Part shown: one piece after another, positions 1 to 6,256 of the stretch | Layout of the letters: each line of letters begins with the position of its first letter | How positions within the stretch are numbered: position 1 is the stretch's first letter | NCBI GenBank assembly: GCA_019422525.1 | Contig: JAHZDE010000023.1 | Location: 1-18,104 of the forward strand | Length of the DNA: 18,104 nt | Direction: 5' to 3' | From: Clostridiales bacterium | Lineage (GTDB): Bacteria > Bacillota > Clostridia > Oscillospirales > Acutalibacteraceae | Translations under genes and position numbers: made by a program | Notes under the pieces: model-generated | Told to the model about the DNA's origin: nothing | The model's database searches: none | The model's input: the letters and a program-made list of their open reading frames with translations, nothing else

Positions 1-17
1 GATAAAGAGTATTCATC

Positions 18-1508
18 CTATAAGAATATGGGCAACAAAAAAACCTGCAAGTGGAATTCAGCAGGTTTTGCACCCTTTGCTTTGGTATAAACAGCCTTTT
101 CCACAATGGTTTTCAGCATCTGGTTCCGTTCAGCCGGGCTGGAGGTGGGGTAATCCGCCAGCACCTGCAAAATCCGTTCCCGCATGGCCTTGACGTCCTT
201 TTTCCGGGGCGGGTGCAGCCCGGAGCGGGCGGATTCCAGTTTTTCAATGCGCTCCTGCAAAACCGTGTGCCGGGCCATGAAAGTGGCGGCATCATATACG
301 CCCTGTTCCAGTAAATCGTGCAAGCGGCTTTCTTGGTGCCGGGCAGTGTGAATCTCCTTTTCCAGCGAGCGGGCCATTTCCAGTGTATGGTCTTTGATGG
401 GACTGTCGGTTCCGTCAGACCTGGCAGACAGCTTCTCCATTTCCTCCCGAATCGAAGTCAGCATGGCTTTTTCTACCAAATCCAGCCGGCTGGAAACGAT
501 GCAGCCTTTTTTCTGGCACAGCAGCAGCGGCCCGCCTTTAGAGCTTGCCTGACGCTGCATGTGCTTCCCGCAGTTGCCGCAGATCATCAGCCCGGCCAGC
601 GGATTCTCTACCACGCCGGTAAAGCTGGGAGAATGATAGCGCCCTCGAAGAATCGTCTGCACCCGGTTCCAGGTATCCTCCTCGATAATAGCCGGATGTA
701 CGCCGTCCACCACCGTCCACTTTTCCGGCGGGTGATAGATTGTTTTGTGTTTTTCAGCGCCTCGGCTGCCGGGGGGGAGGCAGGTTTTCTGATTCCAGAC
801 GATTTTCCCCATATAGGTGGGGTTTTTCAGAATCTTGAGAATGGAAGTCCGGTTGAACGCCTCGCCTCTATGGGGCCGCGCCCCCATGCTGGTGACGGTT
901 TCGGCAATCTGCTGGCCGCCCATGCCCTTTCGGTAAAGGTCGAATATCATTCGCACAAACCGGGCTTCCTCTTCGTTGATTTTCAGGGTGGGAAGCTTCC
1001 CGATTTTGGTTTTCTCATAGCCATAGGGCGCATTGGCAATATAGCCGCCCTTCTGGATGGTGGCTTCAATGCCCCGGCGCAGTCGCTTTTTAATCATTTT
1101 CAGCTCCTGCCTGCCCAAGAAAGTTTCAAACTCGGTATACGTCTCGTCGGTGTCGTCCTGCAAATCATAAGTTTTGGTGGGCGTGAGAATCTTCGTGCCG
1201 CTGTATTTAAAGGCGTCCAGAATCACGCCCTGGTCCCGCATGGAGCCGCGCCCCAGACGCTGGATGTCCATACAGAGCACGCCGGTATACTTCCCGGCCT
1301 CCACCGCTTCCAGCAGGCGGAGCATCTGGGGTCTGGCGTACAGGCTGTCACCGGAGACCACTTCCTCATACACATCTTCCGGCAAAACGGAAATCCCTTC
1401 CCGCAGCATATAGGCGGTCAGCTGTTCCCGATGCTTCCGCAGGGTTTCTTCCAGCGGCTCATGGGGGTCATCGGCCCGGCTTTTTCGCAGATAGACGGCG
1501 TATTTCAT
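18..1508 (-). CDS. int: Large serine recombinase, probable phage integrase
   Basis: A 496-residue protein that would integrate and excise the element through a covalent serine-DNA intermediate. The N-terminal resolvase domain (about 1-150) has the catalytic motif YLRKSR with Ser10 as probable nucleophile and the DIQRLGRG segment (81-88) carrying conserved arginines. A recombinase domain follows (about 155-255, including APYGYEK at 160-166). A zinc-ribbon has Cys310, Cys313, Cys331 and Cys336. The C-terminal part from about 370 is charged and coiled-coil-like, as in large serine integrases. Length is normal and no frameshift is visible. The start is supported by AAAGGAGGG just upstream on the minus strand. 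It is transcribed away from the rest of the element and ends 17 bases from the window edge, so the left attachment site probably lies at or beyond that edge. The family call is firm; calling it the integrase of this element rests on position. Confidence 0.95.
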   Translation of the reverse strand: MKYAVYLRKSRADDPHEPLEETLRKHREQLTAYMLREGISVLPEDVYEEVVSGDSLYARPQMLRLLEAVEAGKYTGVLCMDIQRLGRGSMRDQGVILDAFKYSGTKILTPTKTYDLQDDTDETYTEFETFLGRQELKMIKKRLRRGIEATIQKGGYIANAPYGYEKTKIGKLPTLKINEEEARFVRMIFDLYRKGMGGQQIAETVTSMGARPHRGEAFNRTSILKILKNPTYMGKIVWNQKTCLPPGSRGAEKHKTIYHPPEKWTVVDGVHPAIIEEDTWNRVQTILRGRYHSPSFTGVVENPLAGLMICGNCGKHMQRQASSKGGPLLLCQKKGCIVSSRLDLVEKAMLTSIREEMEKLSARSDGTDSPIKDHTLEMARSLEKEIHTARHQESRLHDLLEQGVYDAATFMARHTVLQERIEKLESARSGLHPPRKKDVKAMRERILQVLADYPTSSPAERNQMLKTIVEKAVYTKAKGAKPAEFHLQVFLLPIFL

Positions 1509-1612
1509 GAGGCTCCCTCCTTTATATTCAGGAAATGACTCTCAATAGCAAGTTTAAAATTCCCATGGTTTTTCATTTTTTCCACCATCTGGTCACGGTC
1601 ATATCTCGACAT
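1505..1612 (-). CDS. 35-residue ORF overlapping the integrase start
   Basis: A short minus-strand ORF starting MSRYDRDQMVEKMK and ending NIKEGAS. Its stop overlaps the integrase start in an ATGA arrangement, so the two could be translationally coupled; the integrase ribosome site lies inside its last codons. It is charged, predicted helical and lacks Cys. AGAGG lies only 2-3 bases before the ATG, which is close for a ribosome site, so expression is uncertain. A small regulator, a recombination directionality factor or a simple leader peptide are all possible; nothing identifies which. Confidence 0.45.
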   Translation of the reverse strand: MSRYDRDQMVEKMKNHGNFKLAIESHFLNIKEGAS

Positions 1613-1860
1613 TTCCTCTATTATTTTTTTCCACCTCTTGCTGTTTTTCAGGGGAAGGAATTTTATCTTTTATTTCAACTATCATATTGTAACACACGCA
1701 CTTTGATGATTTTGCAAAAATTTTTGCTCCTTTATACAACAGAGCGCATAGTACTCCCAAATCCATATCAAACAGCCTTCCCGTGCAGATATGTACAGCG
1801 CAATTGATACCAGGGTTCTGCGTCCAACCAATACTGCAAATTTAAGCCCTATTATATACA
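1613..1860. other. Non-coding interval between integrase and ImmA-like gene
   Basis: No convincing gene is seen on either strand. It holds the candidate integrase promoter and, at 1714-1727, a perfect 14-bp palindrome (GCAAAAATTTTTGC) just upstream of it, which could be an operator or integrase-related site. A 28-codon minus-strand ORF (1599-1685) has no ribosome site and would start upstream of the predicted transcript. No clear intrinsic terminator was found for the leftward ImmA/repressor transcript, so it may run into the integrase gene. Confidence 0.5.
1686..1694 (-). promoter_or_regulatory. Candidate extended -10 promoter for the integrase
   Basis: On the minus strand the sequence TGTTACAAT forms an extended -10 (TGn plus TACAAT, with the hexamer at 1686-1691). 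A TTGCAA lies 20 bases upstream, too far to be a good -35, which fits an extended -10 promoter. Transcription would start near 1679 and give a leader of about 67 bases before the 35-residue ORF. The assignment comes from pattern and position only. Confidence 0.4.
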
Positions 1861-2436
1861 TCAGTGCATAGAACTATATCCATTTATATATGCATAAGTT
1901 TGAGCTCGAATGGAATCGTAATAATTTCTTTTAATATAATACCGGTCTGAACCAAAATAGTTTAAAGATACTTCGGCCATGGGTTTTCCTACTTCAAAGA
2001 CATATATCAAATCTCCCACTGTTTCAATCTCCAATTCATCAACGATTGGGACAGCGCACAGTAAATTGCGGGCAAAACAACTGGCTTCTTTTCGGGACAC
2101 ATCGTCGTCATCCACATGACCCAATACGATGTGTCCCAATTCATGGGCCAATGTGAATTTTATCGTATAAATCCCCTTTCGGTCATTATAATAAATTTCG
2201 CTTTTCCCCGTTCGACGGCTTCGAATCGTAAACCCATACTCACTGGAAACACTCTCCAGCACCTCCCCAAAAGACATGCGAAATTTTTGGGCAAGCTCGG
2301 TATAGGTATGAACTACAATGTTGGGAAAACTGTTCACGATCTGAAAAATATCGGTTTCTAATCGAAAAGGATACACGCGGGATAGAATTTCATAGGCTTT
2401 ATTGGTAGCAGTAGAATAATCCGGTGTACTACTCAT
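1861..2436 (-). CDS. immA: ImmA/IrrE-type zinc metallopeptidase (anti-repressor protease)
   Basis: A 191-residue protein of the ImmA/IrrE (COG2856-type) family. The zinc motif HELGH is at residues 98-102, in the context FTLAHELGHIVLGH, and Glu117 in KEASCFARNLL fits the usual downstream metal ligand. In ICEBs1 and related phages ImmA cleaves the partner repressor ImmR on SOS or signalling input and so triggers induction. The gene directly follows the XRE repressor and overlaps it by 8 bases, the usual pairing. The ATG at 2436 was chosen over an upstream TTG at 2457; GGAGG in the end of the repressor gene can serve as its ribosome site. It most likely cleaves the product of the adjacent repressor gene. 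Confidence 0.9.
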   Translation of the reverse strand: MSSTPDYSTATNKAYEILSRVYPFRLETDIFQIVNSFPNIVVHTYTELAQKFRMSFGEVLESVSSEYGFTIRSRRTGKSEIYYNDRKGIYTIKFTLAHELGHIVLGHVDDDDVSRKEASCFARNLLCAVPIVDELEIETVGDLIYVFEVGKPMAEVSLNYFGSDRYYIKRNYYDSIRAQTYAYINGYSSMH

Positions 2437-3115
2437 TCTCTTCAAAGTCCTCCGCAAACATGAGTTTTGCCATTTCCAGCAGCTTTTTTCGCTTTTCCGG
2501 TGTCATCCTTTTGGCTGCACGATTCAATATGATAAAATCATCATCCTCTTCGCCATCCCGCTCTTTGCCTTCAGAATCAGCCTCGCTATCAGCGGGGCTC
2601 TCTTTTTTTGCCAGTCCCCCTTGCTGTATCAGGTTCCCAATCACAGGCTCCAAAGCATCTTTCAAGGTTCGCAAGGTTGCATGAATGGTTTCAGATTGCT
2701 TGATAAAAGGCCGATGCTCCACAGTAAAATCGAATAACTCCACCCTGAAATCAAACTCTGCGTTATCTGCCAAATCTTCAGGAATGTCGTGCAAAGCAAG
2801 CACAACTCCCTTTTTTACCGTTAAACACAGAAAGCACCAGCCATCATAGGTGTCGATGCGATACTCCGGCCCCAAAAACTGGCGCAGACGCAAAAACCCT
2901 TTTGTCACTTGATACCGGTGGCTTGACTGGCCTAATAAATAATCCGCAGATACTCCAAAATAATCCGCGACCTGCTGGATACGGTCGGCTGTTGGGTCTG
3001 TCCCATTTAACCAGTTTGTCACCGTTGAGGGGGAGCAGCCAACTTCTTTTGAGATTCGATACCGGGTTATTCCAGTAATTTGCATGAGTTTCTGGAGACG
3101 TTCGGCAAAGTTCAT
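2429..3115 (-). CDS. XRE-family lysogeny repressor (CI/ImmR-like)
   Basis: A 228-residue repressor. The N-terminal 60 residues form an XRE helix-turn-helix (ITRYRISKEVGCSPSTVTNW, then VSADYLLG). The middle part is unassigned. The C-terminal part has an acidic Asp/Glu/Ser-rich linker, then the segment RAAKRMTPEKRKKLLEMAKL, typical of repressors paired with ImmA. No LexA-type S24 autoprotease domain is seen, which fits inactivation by the neighbouring metallopeptidase rather than RecA-stimulated self-cleavage. The ATG at 3115 is preferred over 3130 because GAGGTG lies 7 bases before it. It is transcribed divergently from the Cro-like gene and probably binds the ATTCCA-N6-TGGAAT dyads between them. 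Confidence 0.88.
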   Translation of the reverse strand: MNFAERLQKLMQITGITRYRISKEVGCSPSTVTNWLNGTDPTADRIQQVADYFGVSADYLLGQSSHRYQVTKGFLRLRQFLGPEYRIDTYDGWCFLCLTVKKGVVLALHDIPEDLADNAEFDFRVELFDFTVEHRPFIKQSETIHATLRTLKDALEPVIGNLIQQGGLAKKESPADSEADSEGKERDGEEDDDFIILNRAAKRMTPEKRKKLLEMAKLMFAEDFEENE

Positions 3116-3133
3116 AAAAAAACACCTCATATT

Positions 3134-3304
3134 ATGTCAATGAATTGGAATAAACTGGGTTGACTATTCCAAATAAATGGAATATAATGGAGCTGCTACC
3201 ACAGAAATCCATCTTGAATCCCCAGGATTTTCAAAAAAATGGAAATAAATGGCTGTGTAATCAATGAAATATTCCATAATATTAGAATACCATTTTATTG
3301 GAAT
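3134..3304. promoter_or_regulatory. Operator array of five 18-bp dyads between repressor and Cro genes
   Basis: Five related dyads with consensus ATTCCA-N6-TGGAAT: 3134-3151 (left half ATGTCA, right half exact), 3166-3183 (perfect), 3228-3245 (TTTTCA/TGGAAA, degenerate), 3271-3288 (right half TAGAAT), and 3287-3304 (left half ATACCA). Half-sites and the 6-base gap are constant, and the last two share two bases. The 3166 copy fills the spacer of the rightward promoter and the 3287 copy fills the spacer of the leftward promoter, as expected for repressor sites that block both. Which protein prefers which site is not visible. Confidence 0.8.
3160..3188 (+). promoter_or_regulatory. Rightward early promoter (PR-like) for the cro/antirepressor operon
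   Basis: TTGACT (3160-3165) and TATAAT (3183-3188) are separated by exactly 17 bases, and the spacer is the perfect operator dyad. The transcript would start near 3195 and give a leader of about 135 bases before the Cro-like gene. Its placement makes it directly repressible by the lysogeny repressor. Confidence 0.8.
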
Positions 3305-3312
3305 ATTGTCAA
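3284..3312 (-). promoter_or_regulatory. Leftward repressor promoter (PRM-like), facing the rightward promoter
   Basis: On the minus strand a perfect TTGACA (3307-3312) and TATTCT (3284-3289) are 17 bases apart, with an operator dyad in the spacer. Transcription would start near 3277, about 160 bases before the repressor gene, and would overlap the rightward transcript for about 80 bases. A weaker alternative lies nearer the gene: an extended -10-like TGACATAAT on the minus strand at about 3132-3140, overlapping the first dyad. Confidence 0.6.
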
Positions 3313-3330
3313 GAGGCAGGAGGTGATAGT

Positions 3331-3543
3331 TTGCCTTTCTCTAAAAATTTAGCAAAATTGCAGCAAGAGTATCAGGTTTCCAATTATAGGCTGGCGAAAC
3401 ATCTGGGGGTGACTCCCACTACGATTTCCAATTGGAAAAACGGGATAACGCCTTCGCTGGAGAAAGCGGCTGCAATTGCTGCTTTCTTCCACACGACGGT
3501 AGACGAACTCATTGACGACAGAAAGGATGATTCCTATGAATGA
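3331..3543 (+). CDS. Cro-like XRE DNA-binding protein
   Basis: A 70-residue single-domain XRE protein starting MPFSKNLAKLQQ, with a clear helix-turn-helix (NYRLAKHLGVTPTTISNW) and the usual following segment ending VDELID. It is read from TTG at 3331, because AGGAGGTGA stands 6 bases before it; the upstream TTG at 3298 has no ribosome site and lies within an operator. As first gene of the rightward operon it should compete with the repressor at the dyad array and favour lytic growth. Its recognition helix (TPTTISNW) resembles that of the repressor (SPSTVTNW), which supports shared operators. Confidence 0.85.
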   Translation: MPFSKNLAKLQQEYQVSNYRLAKHLGVTPTTISNWKNGITPSLEKAAAIAAFFHTTVDELIDDRKDDSYE

Positions 3544-4273
3544 ACTGAAAATTTTTGAAAGCCCTGCTTTCGGGCAGGTGCGAACCGTGGAACGCCAGGG
3601 CGAACCGTGGTTTGTGGGCAAGGATGTGGCAACGGCGCTGGGGTATACCAATACGGCTGACGCCATCCAGAAACACGTGGACGAGGAGGACAAGCTGACA
3701 TCGCAAATCGCGATGGCAGGTCAAAGGCGCAATGTGGTTTTCATCAACGAAGCCGGACTGTATTCCCTGGTGCTTTCCAGCAGGCTGCCGGCTGCAAGAG
3801 CCTTTAAGCACTGGATTACCTCGGAGGTCATCCCCTCTATCCGCAAAACCGGCGGGTACATAGCGGGGCAGAAACAGCTTTCCCCGTCGGAGCTGATGGC
3901 AAAAGCGTTGATGGTTGCGCAGAAAACCCTGGCGCAGCGGGAGGCCCGCATCTCTGCCCTGACAGTGGAAAATCAGATGATGGCGCCCAAAGCAGCATAC
4001 TTTGACGAGTTGGTAGACCGGAACCTTTTGACCAGCTTTCGGGAGACGGCAAAACAGCTGAAGGTCAAAGAAAAGGCTTTTATCGCTTTCCTATTGGAAA
4101 AGAAGTTTATCTATCGGGACCAAAAAGGCAGGCTCATGCCCTATGCCGAAAAGAATAGCGGCCTGTTTGAAGTCAAAGAGTGCTTTAACCAGAAAACCCG
4201 GTGGAGCGGTATCCAGACCTTGATTACCCCAAAAGGCCGTGAAACGTTCCGGCTGCTGTGCCAGGGCTTGTAA
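3536..4273 (+). CDS. Phage antirepressor with BRO-N and KilAC domains
   Basis: A 245-residue protein with an N-terminal BRO-N domain (about 1-105; note EPWFVGKDVATALGY, AFKHWITSEVIPSIRKTGGY) and a C-terminal KilAC/ANT domain (about 130-245; note LTPKGRETF-like ITPKGRETFRLL at the end). Such proteins modulate lysogeny or early gene expression, often by interfering with repressors. The start at 3536 has AAAGGA 8 bases upstream and overlaps the end of the Cro-like gene by 8 bases, so the two are coupled. ATG 3527 and TTG 3512 are possible but lack ribosome sites. With ImmA, the element has two potential routes to switch off repression. Confidence 0.9.
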   Translation: MNELKIFESPAFGQVRTVERQGEPWFVGKDVATALGYTNTADAIQKHVDEEDKLTSQIAMAGQRRNVVFINEAGLYSLVLSSRLPAARAFKHWITSEVIPSIRKTGGYIAGQKQLSPSELMAKALMVAQKTLAQREARISALTVENQMMAPKAAYFDELVDRNLLTSFRETAKQLKVKEKAFIAFLLEKKFIYRDQKGRLMPYAEKNSGLFEVKECFNQKTRWSGIQTLITPKGRETFRLLCQGL

Positions 4274-4351
4274 TCGCCCAATGAATCCGAAACCAACTGC
4301 ACCGCATAGGACAAAGCCCCTTTTGAATATTCTGATGTGAGGTGATTGCAT

Positions 4352-4564
4352 ATGACAGACAAAAACGGCAAGTTTATCGGCTCTCCTGTGGTGGAAATCC
4401 ATTATGTGGAAGCCACGCCGGAGCTGGTGGAACAGACCCGGCGCAACTTTGAAGACGCGCTGTCCCGCATCCGCAGCCGGATTCTCGGATACCCTGTGAA
4501 GGTCACGGTAGACTGGGGGGAAAAGCCCGAAGGCTATGGACAGGACCGCACTATTGTATTGTAA
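4352..4564 (+). CDS. Small early phage protein of unknown function
   Basis: A 70-residue protein starting MTDKNGKFIGSP. GAGGTGA stands 6 bases upstream of the ATG at 4352, better than the TTG at 4346. It has a central helix (TPELVEQTRRNFEDALSRI) followed by strand-like sequence (GYPVKVTVDW). There is no Cys motif, signal peptide or membrane segment. I do not recognise the family; by position it belongs to the early accessory genes after the antirepressor. Confidence 0.7.
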   Translation: MTDKNGKFIGSPVVEIHYVEATPELVEQTRRNFEDALSRIRSRILGYPVKVTVDWGEKPEGYGQDRTIVL

Positions 4565-4627
4565 AGCCAGCTGGCAGGAGTTTCCTGCCGGTCAGCAGAA
4601 TGGACAAGCTGAAAGGAGATTAACAAC

Positions 4628-4801
4628 ATGGAAAATCTGATGATGATAAGCCTGCTGGCTGTGATGGGGCTGGCTCTGATAGGGCTGATAGCTTCCATCA
4701 CTCGGGACGCAATGAAAGAACACCTTGCCCGCCGGGCGTGGGAGAAGAAAATCAAAGCCAACCGGGACGATATTGTCCGTGGGCTGGATAGGAGGGCGTG
4801 A
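4628..4801 (+). CDS. Small single-pass membrane protein, unknown function
   Basis: A 57-residue protein starting MENLMMISLLAVMGL. Residues 4-24 are one hydrophobic helix, followed by a strongly basic helix (RRAWEKKIKANRDDIVRGLDRR). It has AAAGGAG about 9 bases before the ATG. Its stop overlaps the next start by one base (TGATG), so the two genes form a coupled pair. A membrane anchor or small host-takeover protein is possible; holin is less likely in an early position, and nothing settles the role. Confidence 0.65.
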   Translation: MENLMMISLLAVMGLALIGLIASITRDAMKEHLARRAWEKKIKANRDDIVRGLDRRA

Positions 4802-5004
4802 TGGGATACGCACAAAACATCCCAGACCCCTGTAGAACGTGCCAGGTGATGCAAAAGCACGGCTGCCAGATGCAGGGGATTTGTACCAAAGTGAAGGCGT
4901 ACCATCGCCGGGCCGTTGCCTGTCAGCTGGACGGGCAGGCTGTGGAAAGGGCCTATCGCCTGCAAAAGCGGTATAGCCGCAAATATAAAGGCGGGGCCAT
5001 GTAA
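4801..5004 (+). CDS. Small Cys-rich protein, possible zinc-binding
   Basis: A 67-residue basic protein starting MGYAQNIPDPCRTC. Four cysteines are clustered as C-x2-C-x7-C-x5-C, with a fifth further on, which could coordinate zinc. The C-terminal half is rich in Arg, Lys and Tyr (YRLQKRYSRKYKGG). AGGAGG at 4790-4795 is 5 bases from the ATG at 4801; the GTG at 4798 would be too close. A nucleic-acid-binding role is plausible but not shown. Confidence 0.7.
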   Translation: MGYAQNIPDPCRTCQVMQKHGCQMQGICTKVKAYHRRAVACQLDGQAVERAYRLQKRYSRKYKGGAM

Positions 5005-5011
5005 TAAAAAA

Positions 5012-5081
5012 CGCCGCCCCCAGTGCTGCAACACCGGAGAGCGGCTAAGACAATTATGTACAGCCTCATTATAACATGAGG
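5012..5081 (+). promoter_or_regulatory. Structured leader with two stem-loops before an early gene
   Basis: Two hairpins lie in the 92-base gap. The first pairs GCCGC (5013-5017) with GCGGC (5041-5045) and contains an inner stem (5020-5025 with 5032-5037, one mismatch) closing the loop CTGCAA. The second is a perfect 6-bp stem, CCTCAT (5064-5069) with ATGAGG (5076-5081), loop TATAAC, ending just before the ribosome site at 5084-5089. There is no U-run after the first hairpin, so it is not a standard terminator. A translational control element or processing site is possible. Confidence 0.5.
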
Positions 5082-5096
5082 AGAAAGGAAACGCAA

Positions 5097-5510
5097 ATGG
5101 ATGCGTATCAATTTTTTTATGAAACCATATTGGACCCCATTGTGTATCGGGACAGTAACGCTATCAAATCCATCACCTTCACCAATCCCCCCAAGTTCCA
5201 GCTGATTGGAAAGGCTGTCTTTCAGGATTTTGAGGGCAGTGGAGAGCTCTATGCTTTGGAATTTCGGAAAATCCCCAAAAAAGGGTTCGTCCCCCAGCCG
5301 CCGGTGGCCTATGAAGGGTTTGGCGAGCACGAAGGAGAGTGGGTCGCCGCCCAGGATGCGCTGGCTTATGCCATGAAACAGTGCGGGATTGTACATAGCG
5401 GGGGCACTTCCCCGGAGCAGCGGGAATTCGACGAGATGCTGGTGGAGTGGTATTTTAGCGGGAACTGGCGCGCGGTTCGGGAAGGAGACCGGGAATATGG
5501 AGAAGGTTGA
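5097..5510 (+). CDS. Early phage protein of unknown function
   Basis: A 137-residue acidic soluble protein starting MDAYQFFYETIL. The start is the ATG at 5097, where AAAGGA stands 7 bases upstream; an in-frame ATG at 5076 lies inside a hairpin stem and has no ribosome site. The middle is strand-rich with aromatic residues; the end (EFDEMLVEWYFSGNW) is helical. It is not recognised. It follows the structured leader and overlaps the start of the next small ORF by 14 bases, so it is co-transcribed with the replication genes. Confidence 0.75.
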   Translation: MDAYQFFYETILDPIVYRDSNAIKSITFTNPPKFQLIGKAVFQDFEGSGELYALEFRKIPKKGFVPQPPVAYEGFGEHEGEWVAAQDALAYAMKQCGIVHSGGTSPEQREFDEMLVEWYFSGNWRAVREGDREYGEG

Positions 5511-5592
5511 GCGGGAGATGGACAACCATTTGAAATGGGCCTATGAAAAATTTGAAAATATTATGAAATGTAAGGAGACTTTAATACTATGA
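5497..5592 (+). CDS. 31-residue ORF coupled to the SSB-like gene
   Basis: A short ORF starting MEKVEREMDNHLKW that begins inside the end of the preceding gene and ends in an ATGA overlap with the SSB-like gene. GGAGA lies about 9 bases before its ATG. It is charged and predicted helical. Tight packing suggests that translation passes through it, but it may serve only as a coupling leader that delivers ribosomes to the next start, which has its own AAGGAG. Confidence 0.45.
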   Translation: MEKVEREMDNHLKWAYEKFENIMKCKETLIL

Positions 5593-6176
5593 AACAGTTT
5601 AATGGTTACAAAGCCGAATCCCCTTTGAGAAGAGAAAAGCTGCCGGCAGGCGGATATGTGGCCAGGATTATAGACGCCCGGGAGCAGGAATATTCGTGGG
5701 GCAGCGTGCTGCTGATTTCCTTTGACATTGCAGAGGGCGAGCACAAGGACTTTTTCAAAAACGACTACCGCAGCCAGCAGCAGAAGGACAAAAAGTGGCG
5801 GGGTACCTATCGCCTGCGGGTGCCCAGGGACGACGGCAGCCAGCGGGACGCCTGGGCAAAGCGCAGTTTCGGCAATGCCATGTGGGCCGTGGAAGCCAGC
5901 AACCCCGGCTATCATTGGGACTGGAATGAAAGCGGTCTGAAGGGGAAGCTGGTGGGCGTGCTGTTTCGCAATCGGGAGTGGGAGATCAACGGAAAAACCG
6001 GCTGGACTACCGAATGTTATTGCCTTATGAAAGCCGAGAGCATCCGCCAGAGACGCTTTTCTACCCCCAAGGACAAGCCCCTGAAGCAGCATACCGCCGC
6101 TTCTGCGCCTTCCTCTGCCCATCCTGCCGGGTTTGAAGAAGTCGCCATTGAATCCGACGACGATTTGCCATTTTGA
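5589..6176 (+). CDS. Phage single-stranded-DNA-binding-like protein with SSB-type tail
   Basis: A 195-residue protein starting MKQFNGYKAESP. The N-terminal 150 residues are strand-rich with many aromatics (YVARII, VLLISFDIAEG, GKLVGVLFRNREWEINGK), fitting an OB-type or DUF669-like phage DNA-binding protein. A Ser/Ala/Pro linker (about 165-182) leads to an acidic end with the tip DDDLPF (190-195), the hallmark SSB C-terminal peptide that recruits replication and repair proteins. AAGGAG stands 10 bases before the ATG. It opens the replication module. The domain call is by pattern; the C-terminal motif is clear. Confidence 0.75.
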   Translation: MKQFNGYKAESPLRREKLPAGGYVARIIDAREQEYSWGSVLLISFDIAEGEHKDFFKNDYRSQQQKDKKWRGTYRLRVPRDDGSQRDAWAKRSFGNAMWAVEASNPGYHWDWNESGLKGKLVGVLFRNREWEINGKTGWTTECYCLMKAESIRQRRFSTPKDKPLKQHTAASAPSSAHPAGFEEVAIESDDDLPF

Positions 6177-6256
6177 TGACTATGACACCATTTGAGATGC
6201 AGGAGAACATCCGGGAAGCGAAGAAGCGGCTGGAAGAAAAGGAGGCTTTTTCATGA
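6176..6256 (+). CDS. 26-residue micro-ORF between SSB-like and replisome-organizer genes
   Basis: It starts MTMTPFEMQENIRE on an ATG that shares one base with the SSB-like stop (TGATG) and ends in an ATGA overlap with the next gene. It is helical and charged (REAKKRLEEKEAF). It has no separate ribosome site, so translation would be by termination-reinitiation. The next gene's ribosome site (AAGGAGG) lies inside it. It may be a real microprotein or a coupling spacer; the exact overlaps on both sides favour translation. Confidence 0.45.
   Translation: MTMTPFEMQENIREAKKRLEEKEAFS

Noticed and set aside
318..1538. A 406-codon plus-strand ORF opposite the integrase
   Set aside because: It is antisense to a clear serine recombinase, has no ribosome site or recognisable domain, and its composition reflects the complementary strand.
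1599..1685. 28-codon minus-strand ORF upstream of the 35-residue ORF
   Set aside because: It has no ribosome site, and its start lies before the predicted transcription start.
5012..5045. Intrinsic terminator after the Cys-rich small gene
   Set aside because: The stem is bulged and no U-run follows, so it was treated as a structured leader instead.
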